Shown piece by piece: positions 17,001 to 24,952 of a stretch of DNA of 35,955 nucleotides. Where the stretch lies: positions 1-35,955 of the forward strand of contig JAAZXA010000070.1 of assembly GCA_014240385.1 (NCBI GenBank), given 5' to 3'. The notes under the pieces are model-generated. The model was not told the origin of the DNA. It was given only the letters and a program-made list of their open reading frames with translations, and did not search any database. How positions within the stretch are numbered: position 1 is the first letter of the stretch; every line of letters begins with the position of its first letter. The DNA comes from Methanobacteriota archaeon (lineage in GTDB: Archaea > Thermoplasmatota > Poseidoniia > Poseidoniales > Poseidoniaceae). Made by a program: the position numbers and the translations under genes.

Positions 17001-17217
17001 AACTGAATTAGTTCCAAAGGCCATGGTAGAAGCTAGTGAAATCGTCGAAAGTACTGGAGAGGCTGATCAAAGAGCCTGGATTGAACAAGAATTAGCACGC
17101 CTTGATGCGCAATGGAAACATCGCGGTGAAGTGGCTAGCGAACCAACTACAAATCCGCTTGTCGATGAGGGTATGCTTTCCGACTTGGAGAGCGATTTAG
17201 CGGACCTTGAACTCTGA
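14026..17217 (+). CDS. Large Roadblock-like and coiled-coil protein
   Basis: 1063 residues from ATG 14026, preceded by GAGGTGAAGTG; GTG 14023 is less likely. No signal peptide or membrane segment, so it is cytoplasmic. Residues 128-236 read as a Roadblock/LC7 domain (LALRPEVIGAFAFEDGVIIAD, then LVLWLDSGVLLLANAG). The N-terminal 125 residues and about 240-400 form further compact domains I cannot name. About 415-690 is a long coiled coil of SMC-like appearance, rich in Glu, Arg and Leu. About 720-930 is helical, without strong heptads. The last 100 residues are acidic and probably disordered, ending DLESDLADLEL. It is sandwiched between a small Roadblock protein and a small membrane protein. 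A structural or scaffolding role is inferred; no catalytic motif is visible. Confidence 0.85.
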   Translation: MFELPSGMSPKGDFEAALDMADMPFEYGVVTWSAARSKKAIGHQLISGSKVVGWLCSSENKDEVVVGSAAASLLRRIAHDRRLRSTAAEWTREQFAAVAKRIPQAIVDRRDLAAFGITGRECIDLSSRDLSMIVQELALRPEVIGAFAFEDGVIIADAGELPAEAEQMAIKSTEGLSGMASMQDSLSLSGFDRLVLWLDSGVLLLANAGSATLGLWTTPNADHQHLIANAAAMVDLAPEPMIAPEIIPEGFLMRAGKAGVDSMITMLRTGLEEKVDGYLLIEGPGEKHEIIIRQGMPVAIRSRSEDLQTAVFAATTPGFGASLRRIERNEIAGAIAGGLDDFSLNGFITALATCRTRSDSRQQTLRGRMARMWGFEAGLEALDISRVGFKLIEHKAAGEASLKPVESENTVLLPVSRHQGERAAKLETELDESRIQTARLKDKMDESVHSAEVLRDELRLANDRCDELHERIEGLNISLDESAAAKRGADENSEEVSDRASRLSKRVAALEHQLEQRASELALALGDSGSRSQLRKEVAELSTNEAHLSAEVEANSEKLTRLRDEIENDERRSRMLTDQVSALSDRHRVSATDTDEMERRLSRAREELTTVEAETHEVRKMLKETLNERDEVRAKSNHLQVELRDLMGERQSLLRELGDLAANRGEKEGELSHLIKRARELSGAHEDALADIAEAERIRARLSEEPLARALMGEESGIEALGPVLERLEHARTMGYSVTLLDRAVERGLQLIQFTVEEVSRTPRYLLSNEVMDILERQSPHTAGTVRGLTNWSVKQRLENRLAETVQHVVLDLERMLEDYEQSITMLRRLRQVLDQLQGLGAPTEEVETLLLSCNRPESLPLIARKARRLIQMALDEIYLEADQRDAGAAVRLETTTQVLEELVSQIEATGLTGEDPNGPLWDFQRSGMLPWEAGGEAPHVEVAEDAIVELTQPLESTDIIAEGQHQAISEDEETEELWTDLPPPEDNPGTETELVPKAMVEASEIVESTGEADQRAWIEQELARLDAQWKHRGEVASEPTTNPLVDEGMLSDLESDLADLEL

Positions 17218-17226
17218 GGTGTTTGC

Positions 17227-17436
17227 TTGGATGAAGAAGCAATAGCCTTTCCAATGTGGAAAGAACGGCTTGGAATGCTATTCATAATAGTCTCGGCAAT
17301 TATGATGAGTCGTTGGTTATTCCAACAAAGCCTATGGCCAGAGCCATTAATCTGGATATTGAATATTTGTGTTCTACCCTTAGTTGTATTAGTCTTAGCA
17401 GAAGGATTTGGTAGGCTTATACAAAAACGTACCTAG
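17227..17436 (+). CDS. Small two-helix membrane protein, TTG start
   Basis: 69 residues. The start is TTG at 17227, supported by GAGGTG at 17216-17221, which overlaps the upstream stop codon and leaves a five-base spacer. The next ATG (17254) has no such site. Two hydrophobic segments (about 15-31 and 38-59) are linked by a short Trp-rich turn (LFQQSLWPEPLIW). The charged N-terminus and basic C-terminus would both face the same side. Placement directly after the large Roadblock/coiled-coil gene suggests co-translation, perhaps as a membrane attachment for it. The stop overlaps the convergent gene by four bases. Family not recognised. Confidence 0.75.
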   Translation: MDEEAIAFPMWKERLGMLFIIVSAIMMSRWLFQQSLWPEPLIWILNICVLPLVVLVLAEGFGRLIQKRT

Positions 17437-18605
17437 ATTTTTTGACGACTGGTCAAGTGTTCAACAAATCCAGACAAGCGTTGCCATGGGATAACATAGC
17501 GTAATGCAGCCAATAAACCAAGGAATAGTAGAGCAGAAATAACCAGCCCATATGTCAACTTCAATTCAATCGATTCTGACACCTGCATCGCCCATTGACT
17601 TCCAGTTAAATCTGCAACTTGCTCAAGCAAGATGGTGTGGAATCCAAGGGCAACCATAGTAGATAGGCCAGTTATCCCCAAGAAGAAAATTGTGTGGTAA
17701 AGATGGTGATTGAGCAGGTTATCCATTTGGGCAACGTATTCAGGGTCCTTCTTACAAGATTCAGGCAAGCGGAATGCATACTCCATGTAGCCAATTACTC
17801 CAAAGGCGCTCTCTTGGAAGATAAGCATTAAAATTGCGATTAAGATTAAACTTCCCTGCTCTGGTGTAATCATTCCCCAAACGGTGGGCTCACCAACTTG
17901 AGCATCGAAGCGTGGAATGTAAGCGCCTGCACTTCCTAACACATTGTAAATCAGTGGGAATGTCAAAATTGCATGAATAGCCAAGAAAAATAATGTGAAT
18001 CCCATTGCCCATGCTATACCTCTTCGAGATAAACCCCAAATTCCCTTACACCCCATAATGACGGGAAGTAAATAGAATCCAAGTACTAAGACAGTTGCTA
18101 ACATTGAAATTGGCCAAATCAGGAAATTAAATTCAGATTGAGTAGGCACTCTCCATTCCCAACTAAACAACATGCCGAATAGCCAAGAGGCTAGTAAACG
18201 ACCAACCAAGAGAGCTATCAAGGCTACAATCACCCAGAATTTGATTCTCTGCTGTCTTTGAGGTGGTTGGAATGAGAGGAAGGCCATTCCCCCTCCAAGA
18301 ATCAATCCTAATGCAATGGGCATGTAAACCCTTGACATACCATCTGAGTCAAGCCCAGTCATCCAATCGGCTAATGGGATTTCATAATTACCTTCGGTCC
18401 CAGTTTTGATGTACGAATCGAGTTGATTGAGTACTAGAGTGTGATCAAGATGGCCGATGATATAGGTATCAATAACCTCAAGATACATCCAAACGAGGGC
18501 TACGGTTGCAATCACCTGCAATGCAAGTATTTGCCAAGTCTTACGCAAGTTGCGTAGGTGAAGGGTTCTGACTCCTTCCACTTGTCTTGTAACCTCATCT
18601 GCCAT
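17433..18605 (-). CDS. Polytopic membrane protein, third gene of the DUF4350-DUF58 operon
   Basis: 390 residues from ATG 18605, which has GAGGGGTGA six bases upstream; the GTG at 18614 would leave no site. About eight transmembrane helices (near 28-45, 95-112, 123-145, 162-185, 198-222, 248-268, 308-330, 352-372 of the mature frame). There is a short charged cytosolic N-terminus and a conserved-looking loop with EYAFRLPESCKKDPEYVAQM. I do not recognise the family. It is the last gene of a same-strand set with a DUF58 protein and a DUF4350 protein. In many archaea and bacteria such sets include membrane proteins of unknown function next to a MoxR ATPase and transglutaminase-like genes. None of the latter is visible here. 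Confidence 0.85.
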   Translation of the reverse strand: MADEVTRQVEGVRTLHLRNLRKTWQILALQVIATVALVWMYLEVIDTYIIGHLDHTLVLNQLDSYIKTGTEGNYEIPLADWMTGLDSDGMSRVYMPIALGLILGGGMAFLSFQPPQRQQRIKFWVIVALIALLVGRLLASWLFGMLFSWEWRVPTQSEFNFLIWPISMLATVLVLGFYLLPVIMGCKGIWGLSRRGIAWAMGFTLFFLAIHAILTFPLIYNVLGSAGAYIPRFDAQVGEPTVWGMITPEQGSLILIAILMLIFQESAFGVIGYMEYAFRLPESCKKDPEYVAQMDNLLNHHLYHTIFFLGITGLSTMVALGFHTILLEQVADLTGSQWAMQVSESIELKLTYGLVISALLFLGLLAALRYVIPWQRLSGFVEHLTSRQKI

Positions 18606-18617
18606 ATTATTCACCCC

Positions 18618-19877
18618 TCAGAATCCTCTAGCTTGTAGTAAAGCCTGTGATAACTCCATATCTGGCATCCAATCGATTACCGTTGCACCAAAACCGGCCA
18701 ACGAGGTCATCCGGTTTTGCCTCTCAATCTTTAGAACTTCATAACTCATCCTTGGGATACGACTGACTAAGCGCTCGAAATCTACACTTGATGGTGAAAG
18801 AATGACTACTTCGTGGCTCCGACCCACCAAATCACGTAGAGCATGAGGTACTGTACCGTCTCCCTCACAACTAGAGAGGATGAAAACCGGGGAGCCGCGA
18901 CTGAAACGTGGAGCGATTGAATTTGTGACCGCCTGCAAAGGCATGTTGCCCTTTGGTGCAACACCTGCAAGGCTACTTAGAATCTTGAAGTATTGTTTAT
19001 CCCCAGTATCCGGTTGTAAGTAAGATAATTTATCATCATAAATAGCCAATGCGACTGAATCACGACGCTTAAGGAAGAAACTAGCCAATGAAGCGGCGGC
19101 AATGGTATTGTTCTCAAGTGGGTTCTTCAACACCGTACCAATTCGGCTAACATCTCTACTATCCAATATGATGTAGACATCTGTTACCGCATCTCTGCAT
19201 GTGTCATTAACAATTAGAGTGCCATCGCCTGTCTTGGCACTTGCCTTCCAATTAATCATCTTGAATGGATCACCAGGGACATATTCTCTTAGAGCGTAGA
19301 ACTCAGTACCAGGCCCAGCATTTCGAAGAGTAGTAGCGCCGGTGTACATTTTCGGTGTATTAGATTTCACGAAGGCCTCTTCAATTTCCGCAACTTGTGG
19401 GAAAATAATCATGTCTGAATGATGAGGGATATACATCTCCTCCATAAATAAATTGAAGGTGTTACGGAATCGAAGGCTTACAGGTCCCAAAGAGAAATGG
19501 CCACGTAGTGGGCAACGTAGGGAATAGCGAATACGAGCAGTCTCTCCCGGTCCAAGGTTCAAGCGCATTGCGTTCAAACCTGAGCGCAACTTCATTTCAT
19601 GAGGAACATTATCGTATACCTCCAACATTTGAGTTCTACGCATTGAACGGTTAGTCACAACCAATTCCACATAGAGGTCATCACCTTTGTACAAGTTATC
19701 GGCCGACAAAGAACGCGAAACTTCTACATCTCCATGCCCAGATAGCCATGAGTTAACGGTAATAAAGGCGATTAGTGAGAGACCGAAAATCATCAATTGA
19801 TGATTTGCAATCATCATCCCAACCAAAAGAAGAGCAATCCCTCCAACGAAGGTGAATGATGCCTTACGGGTCCACAT
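18618..19877 (-). CDS. DUF58 domain protein (vWA-like)
   Basis: 419 residues. Two transmembrane helices lie at the N-terminus (about 9-24 and 27-45). A beta-rich domain follows (about 50-165), reminiscent of a CARDB/Ig fold. The DUF58 core begins at about 190, with its diagnostic TEFYALREYVPGDPFKMINW and KASAK run. DSRD (about 240) then starts a von Willebrand A-like region with an imperfect MIDAS. DUF58 proteins are usually paired with MoxR AAA ATPases and are thought to act in assembly or maturation of envelope complexes. The gene starts one base after the stop of the DUF4350 gene (TGAAATG), with a GGGGGAGGGG site, so the two are translationally coupled. Confidence 0.9.
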   Translation of the reverse strand: MWTRKASFTFVGGIALLLVGMMIANHQLMIFGLSLIAFITVNSWLSGHGDVEVSRSLSADNLYKGDDLYVELVVTNRSMRRTQMLEVYDNVPHEMKLRSGLNAMRLNLGPGETARIRYSLRCPLRGHFSLGPVSLRFRNTFNLFMEEMYIPHHSDMIIFPQVAEIEEAFVKSNTPKMYTGATTLRNAGPGTEFYALREYVPGDPFKMINWKASAKTGDGTLIVNDTCRDAVTDVYIILDSRDVSRIGTVLKNPLENNTIAAASLASFFLKRRDSVALAIYDDKLSYLQPDTGDKQYFKILSSLAGVAPKGNMPLQAVTNSIAPRFSRGSPVFILSSCEGDGTVPHALRDLVGRSHEVVILSPSSVDFERLVSRIPRMSYEVLKIERQNRMTSLAGFGATVIDWMPDMELSQALLQARGF

Positions 19878-19878
19878 T

Positions 19879-21489
19879 TCAGCCCCTCCCCCATGCTTTG
19901 ATTCGTTTTACGATAGTCACCAATTGTTCCAATGAATATTCACGGTTTTCAAAGACGAATTTTATCAATACAGGGTCAGAAATCATCTTTTGTAACTCCG
20001 TCGCCGGCATTGCATCGAATTCTTCTCTAGTCAAAGCATTGTTATTCCTAACCCTTGACAAGAATACTTGCTTTATCTTGTTTGATTTGGCGTAGAAACT
20101 ATAACGTCTAGCATCACCAAAACCATAGTAAATAATACTGAAAACGTGCCTCCAAGGCTCTGGGTCCTTCTTCTTGATAACTACAGCCTCAAAGGCAACG
20201 AACAAGCCCATGAAGAGCAAGAGCATAGCCATTGACTCACCTGTGAAATAAACTAATATCCAGTAAATGAGGTTATAGGATTCTGCAAAAAATGCATTCT
20301 GTGGGTGGCGGCTCTCATCGAAAATCACTAATGCGCTATCACTTGCTTCCAATGTACCATTTTCATCTGTCAATAATGCAAGAGCAATGACATCGAGTGC
20401 CCATTTGCGGTTATCGTTAGCAGGCATTGCAACTTTTGGAGTCTTGCCTTCGGTGTAGTCTCCCCGATTATAACCATCATAATCATACATCGCATTGGAA
20501 AGTAATGAGCCATCTGCAATGAAAATAATCCGTCCTTCCATACCTTCTCCTGCATGTTCACATCTACTTTCGCAGACCTCAACACCAACGATGAAATTTC
20601 CTTCAATACTGGCCGCCCTATCTGGTGTTTCTTCATTGAGTTCCTGCCCAACATTAACTTCTCCATCACGATTTACATCGATTGAAGCATCCTTTGAAGA
20701 TACTGCAATAGTATGTGAAACTCCAAGTTTTGAACGGCTTGAACCATTTTCTATGATAGTTGGACCATTCAACAATAATTGATAGGATGAATTGTAGCTA
20801 ATTGCGCCAGCTTGCCAATGGTGAGTGCAAAGCCCAGCTTCATTTGGTGCAGTAGAGCGGCCATCCACCAAGGCGCAGGGGTGGGCTCCATCCCATACAG
20901 GGTGGGCCTTATGTGAAGCATTGTCAACTGTGGTATTCTTCATCCCACAGGCTTCTTCCTGTAGACAAGTCCAAACAAAAGAAGAATTTAGAGTAGGTTC
21001 GTATAAGGAATCATACATCTGGTGGCCATCGAATTTCCAACCAAATGCCTCAGCTAAGCCGCTAGCAAAACCGAAGTCCTCAAGGACAATCACAGTGCCA
21101 TTTGCCTTGTAGAAATCAACGATGGCTTCGATTTCAGAAGTGCTGTATCCATCAGCTTCCTCAATTTCAATGAATCCTGATTCACCGAAATGTGGCATAC
21201 TGAAAGTATCCCTCTCTACCCCACTAATAACGAAAGTAGCATTGCCCGGATCATCGATATCGTTGAGAAGGAGTGGACTGCTAACTACTGAACGGGTTGT
21301 AATACCCATATCGTTGATATCTTCACGGAAGGCCGATAGATCATTCCAATCATCGTCATAGGCGGACAACTGCGAACGGTTTCCAGTTTGAATATATGAG
21401 GCAAGAACAACTCCAATCAAGAGCAATAATGTGCCATAGAATCCTGCTAGGAGCAGGCCTCTTCGCATCTTTCGTCCCATCTTCGCCAT
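19879..21489 (-). CDS. DUF4350-type membrane protein
   Basis: 536 residues. An N-terminal membrane helix (about 11-30), with basic residues before it, exposes a large extracytoplasmic domain. That domain has SxxxAFREDINDMGITTRSV and the pattern VIVLEDFGFASGLAEAFGW typical of DUF4350 (a GATase/ThuA-like fold). A second helix at about 410-432 is followed by a cytoplasmic tail of about 100 residues (YGFGDARRYSFYAKSNKIKQ). DUF4350 proteins travel with DUF58 proteins, as here, in envelope-related operons of unknown function. It is the first gene of the three-gene operon. It starts about 95 bases downstream of the PRC-barrel gene, with a G-rich site before the ATG. Confidence 0.8.
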   Translation of the reverse strand: MAKMGRKMRRGLLLAGFYGTLLLLIGVVLASYIQTGNRSQLSAYDDDWNDLSAFREDINDMGITTRSVVSSPLLLNDIDDPGNATFVISGVERDTFSMPHFGESGFIEIEEADGYSTSEIEAIVDFYKANGTVIVLEDFGFASGLAEAFGWKFDGHQMYDSLYEPTLNSSFVWTCLQEEACGMKNTTVDNASHKAHPVWDGAHPCALVDGRSTAPNEAGLCTHHWQAGAISYNSSYQLLLNGPTIIENGSSRSKLGVSHTIAVSSKDASIDVNRDGEVNVGQELNEETPDRAASIEGNFIVGVEVCESRCEHAGEGMEGRIIFIADGSLLSNAMYDYDGYNRGDYTEGKTPKVAMPANDNRKWALDVIALALLTDENGTLEASDSALVIFDESRHPQNAFFAESYNLIYWILVYFTGESMAMLLLFMGLFVAFEAVVIKKKDPEPWRHVFSIIYYGFGDARRYSFYAKSNKIKQVFLSRVRNNNALTREEFDAMPATELQKMISDPVLIKFVFENREYSLEQLVTIVKRIKAWGRG

Positions 21490-21585
21490 CTCAATTCCCC
21501 CCTTCTCTCCTGTGAACTGGTTACCCCACGTACTTCGCTCGGTTTAGAAGGTTCCCCGGCCTTGGTCGGTTGTTTATTCACCTCA

Positions 21586-21828
21586 TTAACGCTTCAGATG
21601 TACACTTGTTGCTACTCTGTCAACCTCCTCAACCGGTACTCGCATCAAATTTTCATCCATACTCCAAGGTAATCTGCTTGGATCAAGATTCTCTTCAAGA
21701 CGAACAAACATGGCGAGTACAACTCCAGTAGGGCGGTCTATCTCCAAGTCTACGAGAATCCCTAGGCTATCACCTGCCGAGTCAACGACTTTGCGTCCAA
21801 GTAATTCATGTCCGAAACTTGAGCCCAT
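21586..21828 (-). CDS. PRC-barrel domain protein
   Basis: 80 residues, a single PRC-barrel: LLGRKVVDSAGDSLGILVDLEID, then TGVVLAMFVRLE, then a C-terminal strand with VPVEEVDRVATSVHLKR. Archaeal stand-alone PRC-barrel proteins are small and of uncertain function; links to cell division (CdpB-type) and RNA metabolism have been described for the fold. It lies alone between CDC48 and the DUF4350 operon. A perfect 8-bp hairpin ends two bases before its ATG and replaces an ordinary Shine-Dalgarno site. Confidence 0.85.
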   Translation of the reverse strand: MGSSFGHELLGRKVVDSAGDSLGILVDLEIDRPTGVVLAMFVRLEENLDPSRLPWSMDENLMRVPVEEVDRVATSVHLKR

Positions 21829-21830
21829 AA

Positions 21831-21850
21831 ACTCCCCCCTACGGGGGAGT
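21831..21850. promoter_or_regulatory. Perfect 8-bp GC-rich hairpin before the PRC-barrel start
   Basis: ACTCCCCC (21831-21838), loop CTAC, GGGGGAGT (21843-21850). It begins three bases from the ATG top position (21828) on the minus strand. In RNA the stem would include the GGGGGGAGT run that could pair with 16S rRNA, so it might expose or hide the ribosome-binding site. Confidence 0.5.
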
Positions 21851-21877
21851 GGTCACAACACAGCACCATGAAGGCTT

Positions 21878-21889
21878 TGCCTACGGGCA
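21878..21889. other. Short TACG-loop hairpin after the CDC48 gene
   Basis: TGCC (21878-21881), loop TACG, GGCA (21886-21889). It lies between the CDC48 stop (21905) and the PRC-barrel leader. It is weak on its own (4 bp), but shares the CTACG core with two stronger hairpins of the window. Confidence 0.25.
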
Positions 21890-21904
21890 TTAAGATAATC
21901 AAGC

Positions 21905-24139
21905 TCAAACCGTTTCAAATCCACGGTTGGAATCCTTATTCCGCTTGATGTTCGAAAGGCCACTGACAAGCATTGTTTCCATTTTTGTGTAGTATTCCAT
22001 CATATCTGCAGTAACCGTTGGGCGTACTCGTGAAACTGCTTCCTTGAAATGGGCTCCTGTTATCGTCTTCTTATTGGCTCGCATGGCTATCAGGCCTGCT
22101 TCTCTGCAAATAGCTTCAATATCAGCGCCAGTAAATCCATCCAGTCCCTTGAATACAGTCTTCAAATCCACCGATTTACCTAATGGCATTTTTGCTGTAT
22201 GAATCTCTGCGATTACTCTTCTGGCTGGTTCATCTGGTGGCGGCACATGGAGGACTCTCTCAAAGCGGCCACTGCGTAGTAATGCTGGGTCTATCATTTC
22301 CGGTCGGTTAGTAGCTGCCACTACGATGACACCTTCCAGTGATTCTACTCCATCCATACTTGCCAATAATTGGTTGACCACGCGATTAGCAACATCGCTT
22401 CCTTCACTACTTGAGCCACCTGATCTCATATGGGCAACGCTTTCAAATTCATCGAGGAAAATAATCGAAGGTGCAGCCTGCTTTGCCTTCTTGAAAATCT
22501 CACGGATTGCCCTCTCTGATTCCCCGACCCATTTTGATATCAATTCTGGGCCCTTGATTGAAATGAAGTTGGCCTTTGCTTCATTGGCTATTGCTTTCGC
22601 TAACATCGTTTTCCCAGTCCCTGGAGCACCGAATAGGACGATCCCACGTGGTGGTTTTATTCCAAAGTGCTCAAACAGTTCTGGCTTAGTTAGTGGCCAT
22701 TCCACACTTTCTTTCAAGCGTTCTTTGATTTCTTCAAGTCCTCCAACCTCCTCCCATGAGACTTCAGGTATCTCAACATAAATTTCTCGTAATGCAGATG
22801 GCTCAATTTCTCGAATCGCTATCTTGAAATCCTCCATTTTCACTTCCATCTTCTCCAACACTTCTGGTGGGATGACTTCTTCATCCAAATTAATTTCTGG
22901 CAAGTAGCGGCGCAATGCTTTCATGGCTGATTCTCGAACCAAAGCAGCAAGGTCAGCACCAACGAAACCATATGAATTTTCCAACACCCATTCAACATCA
23001 TAATCATCACTAATTGGCATCCCACGGGTATGGACTTCCATGATTTCTTGGCGCCCATTACGGTCTGGTACGCCTATCTCAATTTCTCGGTCAAAGCGGC
23101 CAGGCCTGCGCAAAGCAGGGTCTATGGCATCTCGGCGATTTGTCGCTGCTATGACAATAACATTGTCTCGGCCTTGCATTCCGTCCATCAAGGTTAACAT
23201 TTGAGCTACGACGCGACGTTCAACCTCACCTGAAACATCCTCTCTCTTGGGACAAATTGAATCAATTTCATCGATGAATACAATTGCAGGAGCGTTATTT
23301 GCTGCCTCATCAAAAATTTCTCGCAATTGTTTTTCCGACTCTCCGTAATACTTGCTTATGACTTCTGGGCCATTAATGGCGGTGAAGTGGGCATTAGTTT
23401 CAGTGGCAACCGCTTTTGCAATCATGGTCTTACCAGTACCAGGTGGGCCATGAAGAAGAACTCCCTTTGGTGGGTCAATTCCCAACCTTCGGAATAACTC
23501 GGGGTGTTTTAGTGGCAATTCAATCATTTCTCTAACTTTGAGTAACTGGTCTCCTATCCCACCGATATCCTCGTAAGTAATTCCCGAAGATGCACCGACG
23601 TCTTCCTCATCAACCGATTCATCCTTGATTACTATCTCAGTATCGGCATTAACTTGGACAATCCCTTTGGGTGTAGTTTGAAGAATTGCAAATGGTAAGG
23701 CCTCGGCAAATAGAGTCATCCCCGGAATAAAAATCCGATCACCGGCAACTACTGGGCGCTTATTCAATCCACGTCGAGCAAATCCTTCGATTCCAGGACC
23801 AAATTTGACCTTCTGCTTATTCGCCATAACTGGAGAAAGAACCAATTTAACACATGCTTTGCTTTCAACTTTGCTTACCGAAACCTTGTCACCGAGGCTT
23901 ACTCCAGCGTTTTTACGGATAATTCCGTCTATACGTACAATTTCCATGCCTGAATCTTCTTGGCGCGCACGCCAATACATAGCGGCAGTAGAACGCTTTT
24001 CTCCTTTTATTACTACAATGTCTCCAGGTTTCAAGCCAAGGGCGTTATCACCAGAGATTCTGGCTCGGCCATGACCGACATCGCTTGGTATCGCTTTTGC
24101 GACGCGTAATTCTAGTGAATTGTCCTTCCTTCCAGCCAT
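21905..24139 (-). CDS. CDC48/VAT-type AAA+ ATPase
   Basis: 744 residues. A hexameric unfoldase that extracts and unfolds proteins for the archaeal proteasome. N-domain at about 8-185 (double-psi barrel start [19 protein letters not shown]). D1 has Walker A GPPGTGKT (231-238), Walker B IVFIDEID (286-293) and arginine-finger motif [10 protein letters not shown]2 has Walker A GAPGTGKT (504-511), Walker [10 protein letters not shown] (559-567) and RSGRFER. D2 deviates slightly from the usual pattern (GAPG for GPPG, DEFES for DEID). The C-terminus lacks the HbYX tail used to open the 20S proteasome. The frame is open to 24301, but the extra 54 residues are not family-like and contain the leader hairpin; ATG 24139 ([13 protein letters not shown]) is the start. 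It is divergent from a methyltransferase gene. Confidence 0.95.
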   Translation of the reverse strand: MAGRKDNSLELRVAKAIPSDVGHGRARISGDNALGLKPGDIVVIKGEKRSTAAMYWRARQEDSGMEIVRIDGIIRKNAGVSLGDKVSVSKVESKACVKLVLSPVMANKQKVKFGPGIEGFARRGLNKRPVVAGDRIFIPGMTLFAEALPFAILQTTPKGIVQVNADTEIVIKDESVDEEDVGASSGITYEDIGGIGDQLLKVREMIELPLKHPELFRRLGIDPPKGVLLHGPPGTGKTMIAKAVATETNAHFTAINGPEVISKYYGESEKQLREIFDEAANNAPAIVFIDEIDSICPKREDVSGEVERRVVAQMLTLMDGMQGRDNVIVIAATNRRDAIDPALRRPGRFDREIEIGVPDRNGRQEIMEVHTRGMPISDDYDVEWVLENSYGFVGADLAALVRESAMKALRRYLPEINLDEEVIPPEVLEKMEVKMEDFKIAIREIEPSALREIYVEIPEVSWEEVGGLEEIKERLKESVEWPLTKPELFEHFGIKPPRGIVLFGAPGTGKTMLAKAIANEAKANFISIKGPELISKWVGESERAIREIFKKAKQAAPSIIFLDEFESVAHMRSGGSSSEGSDVANRVVNQLLASMDGVESLEGVIVVAATNRPEMIDPALLRSGRFERVLHVPPPDEPARRVIAEIHTAKMPLGKSVDLKTVFKGLDGFTGADIEAICREAGLIAMRANKKTITGAHFKEAVSRVRPTVTADMMEYYTKMETMLVSGLSNIKRNKDSNRGFETV

Positions 24140-24151
24140 ATTCAAACCCCA

Positions 24152-24171
24152 GCCGACCTTACGAGGTCGGC
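24152..24171. promoter_or_regulatory. Perfect 8-bp hairpin in the CDC48 leader
   Basis: GCCGACCT (24152-24159), loop TACG, AGGTCGGC (24164-24171). It ends twelve bases before the CDC48 ATG on the minus strand. The divergent region 24140-24247 otherwise shows only an A-rich run near 24177-24183. The hairpin may be a leader structure or a protein-binding palindrome (for example for a stress regulator). Neither is demonstrated. Confidence 0.5.
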
Positions 24172-24247
24172 GAGGGTAAAAAACCCCTTCAATGAATAAT
24201 CTGCAATCTAGGTCAAGAATCAATAGTCTCCGGCTCTTCGACAAAGC

Positions 24248-24913
24248 ATGGACACCCTCAGCCACTTGCAGTCGCATCATAGGGATTTTCAAAGTTTTCA
24301 CGATGTTATGGTTGATACACAGGCTGGGCGGTTTAATGAAGAATATTGGGATTTCTTCTCAAAATGGATTGCACCGGCTTTAGTTCCAAACGCCAAAGCC
24401 TTGGACATGGGTACTGGCCCAGGTGGTTGGTTAACGATGATGAATGCAAGATATCCGGAAGTTGCGGTGTGTGGAGTGGAATTGGTTCCTGTGATGCTCG
24501 AAACTGCACGCCTAACCGGCGCTGAAATTGGCGCTAAAGTTATTGCTGCAGATTTGTCGAGTGAGGAGTGGTCGACGAGCATCGATGAAACCTTTGAAGT
24601 CGGGCATTGTAGTATGGTTCTTCATGAATTGCCAAATCCATTTTCTCTATTGAAAAATGCTGCAAAACTTATCCGCCCAGGAGGGCGCCTTTTCATCTTC
24701 GATTGGTGCCGTCATTCCTTTGCAGATTATTTGGCAAGAAAGGATGAGGAACCACCATTAGATGAAGATACTTTTCAGCACTTTAGCGAACATGCAAGGT
24801 TTAGCCCAGATGATGTAACACTACTGGCGGAAAGAGCCGGATTCAGGGAAATTGGTAGGCATCAGAGGGATGTTGCCCATGTAATGCTGGCATATCAGCG
24901 TAAAGGTGGATGA
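24248..24913 (+). CDS. Class I SAM-dependent methyltransferase
   Basis: 221 residues. Rossmann-like methyltransferase. Motif I is ALDMGTGPGGWLTMM (about 51-65), the acidic residue ending strand 2 is in VCGVELVP, motif II is KVIAADLSS, the post-motif is FEVGHCSMVLHELPNP, and motif III is IRPGGRLFIFDW. The arrangement fits the Methyltransf_11/25 group, which methylates small molecules or quinones. The HELPNPFSLLKNA stretch is the typical UbiE-like segment. The substrate cannot be told. It is divergent from CDC48, with about 108 bases between start codons, and 39 bases upstream of an aldehyde dehydrogenase gene on the same strand. No Shine-Dalgarno is evident before ATG 24248, so it may be leaderless. 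Confidence 0.88.
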   Translation: MDTLSHLQSHHRDFQSFHDVMVDTQAGRFNEEYWDFFSKWIAPALVPNAKALDMGTGPGGWLTMMNARYPEVAVCGVELVPVMLETARLTGAEIGAKVIAADLSSEEWSTSIDETFEVGHCSMVLHELPNPFSLLKNAAKLIRPGGRLFIFDWCRHSFADYLARKDEEPPLDEDTFQHFSEHARFSPDDVTLLAERAGFREIGRHQRDVAHVMLAYQRKGG

Positions 24914-24936
24914 GGCGTAGCATTCATCTCCCCCCC

Positions 24937-24949
24937 GCTGGTCGCCGGC
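24937..24949. promoter_or_regulatory. Small hairpin three bases before the aldehyde dehydrogenase start
   Basis: GCTGG (24937-24941), loop TCG, CCGGC (24945-24949), with one G-U pair, follows a run of C (24930-24936). It is the weakest member of the start-proximal hairpin set, but sits at the same position. Confidence 0.3.
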
Positions 24950-24952
24950 CCT

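Noticed and set aside
24140-24301. 54-residue upstream extension of CDC48
   Set aside because: It contains the perfect leader hairpin, overlaps the divergent methyltransferase start, and has no CDC48 N-domain similarity.
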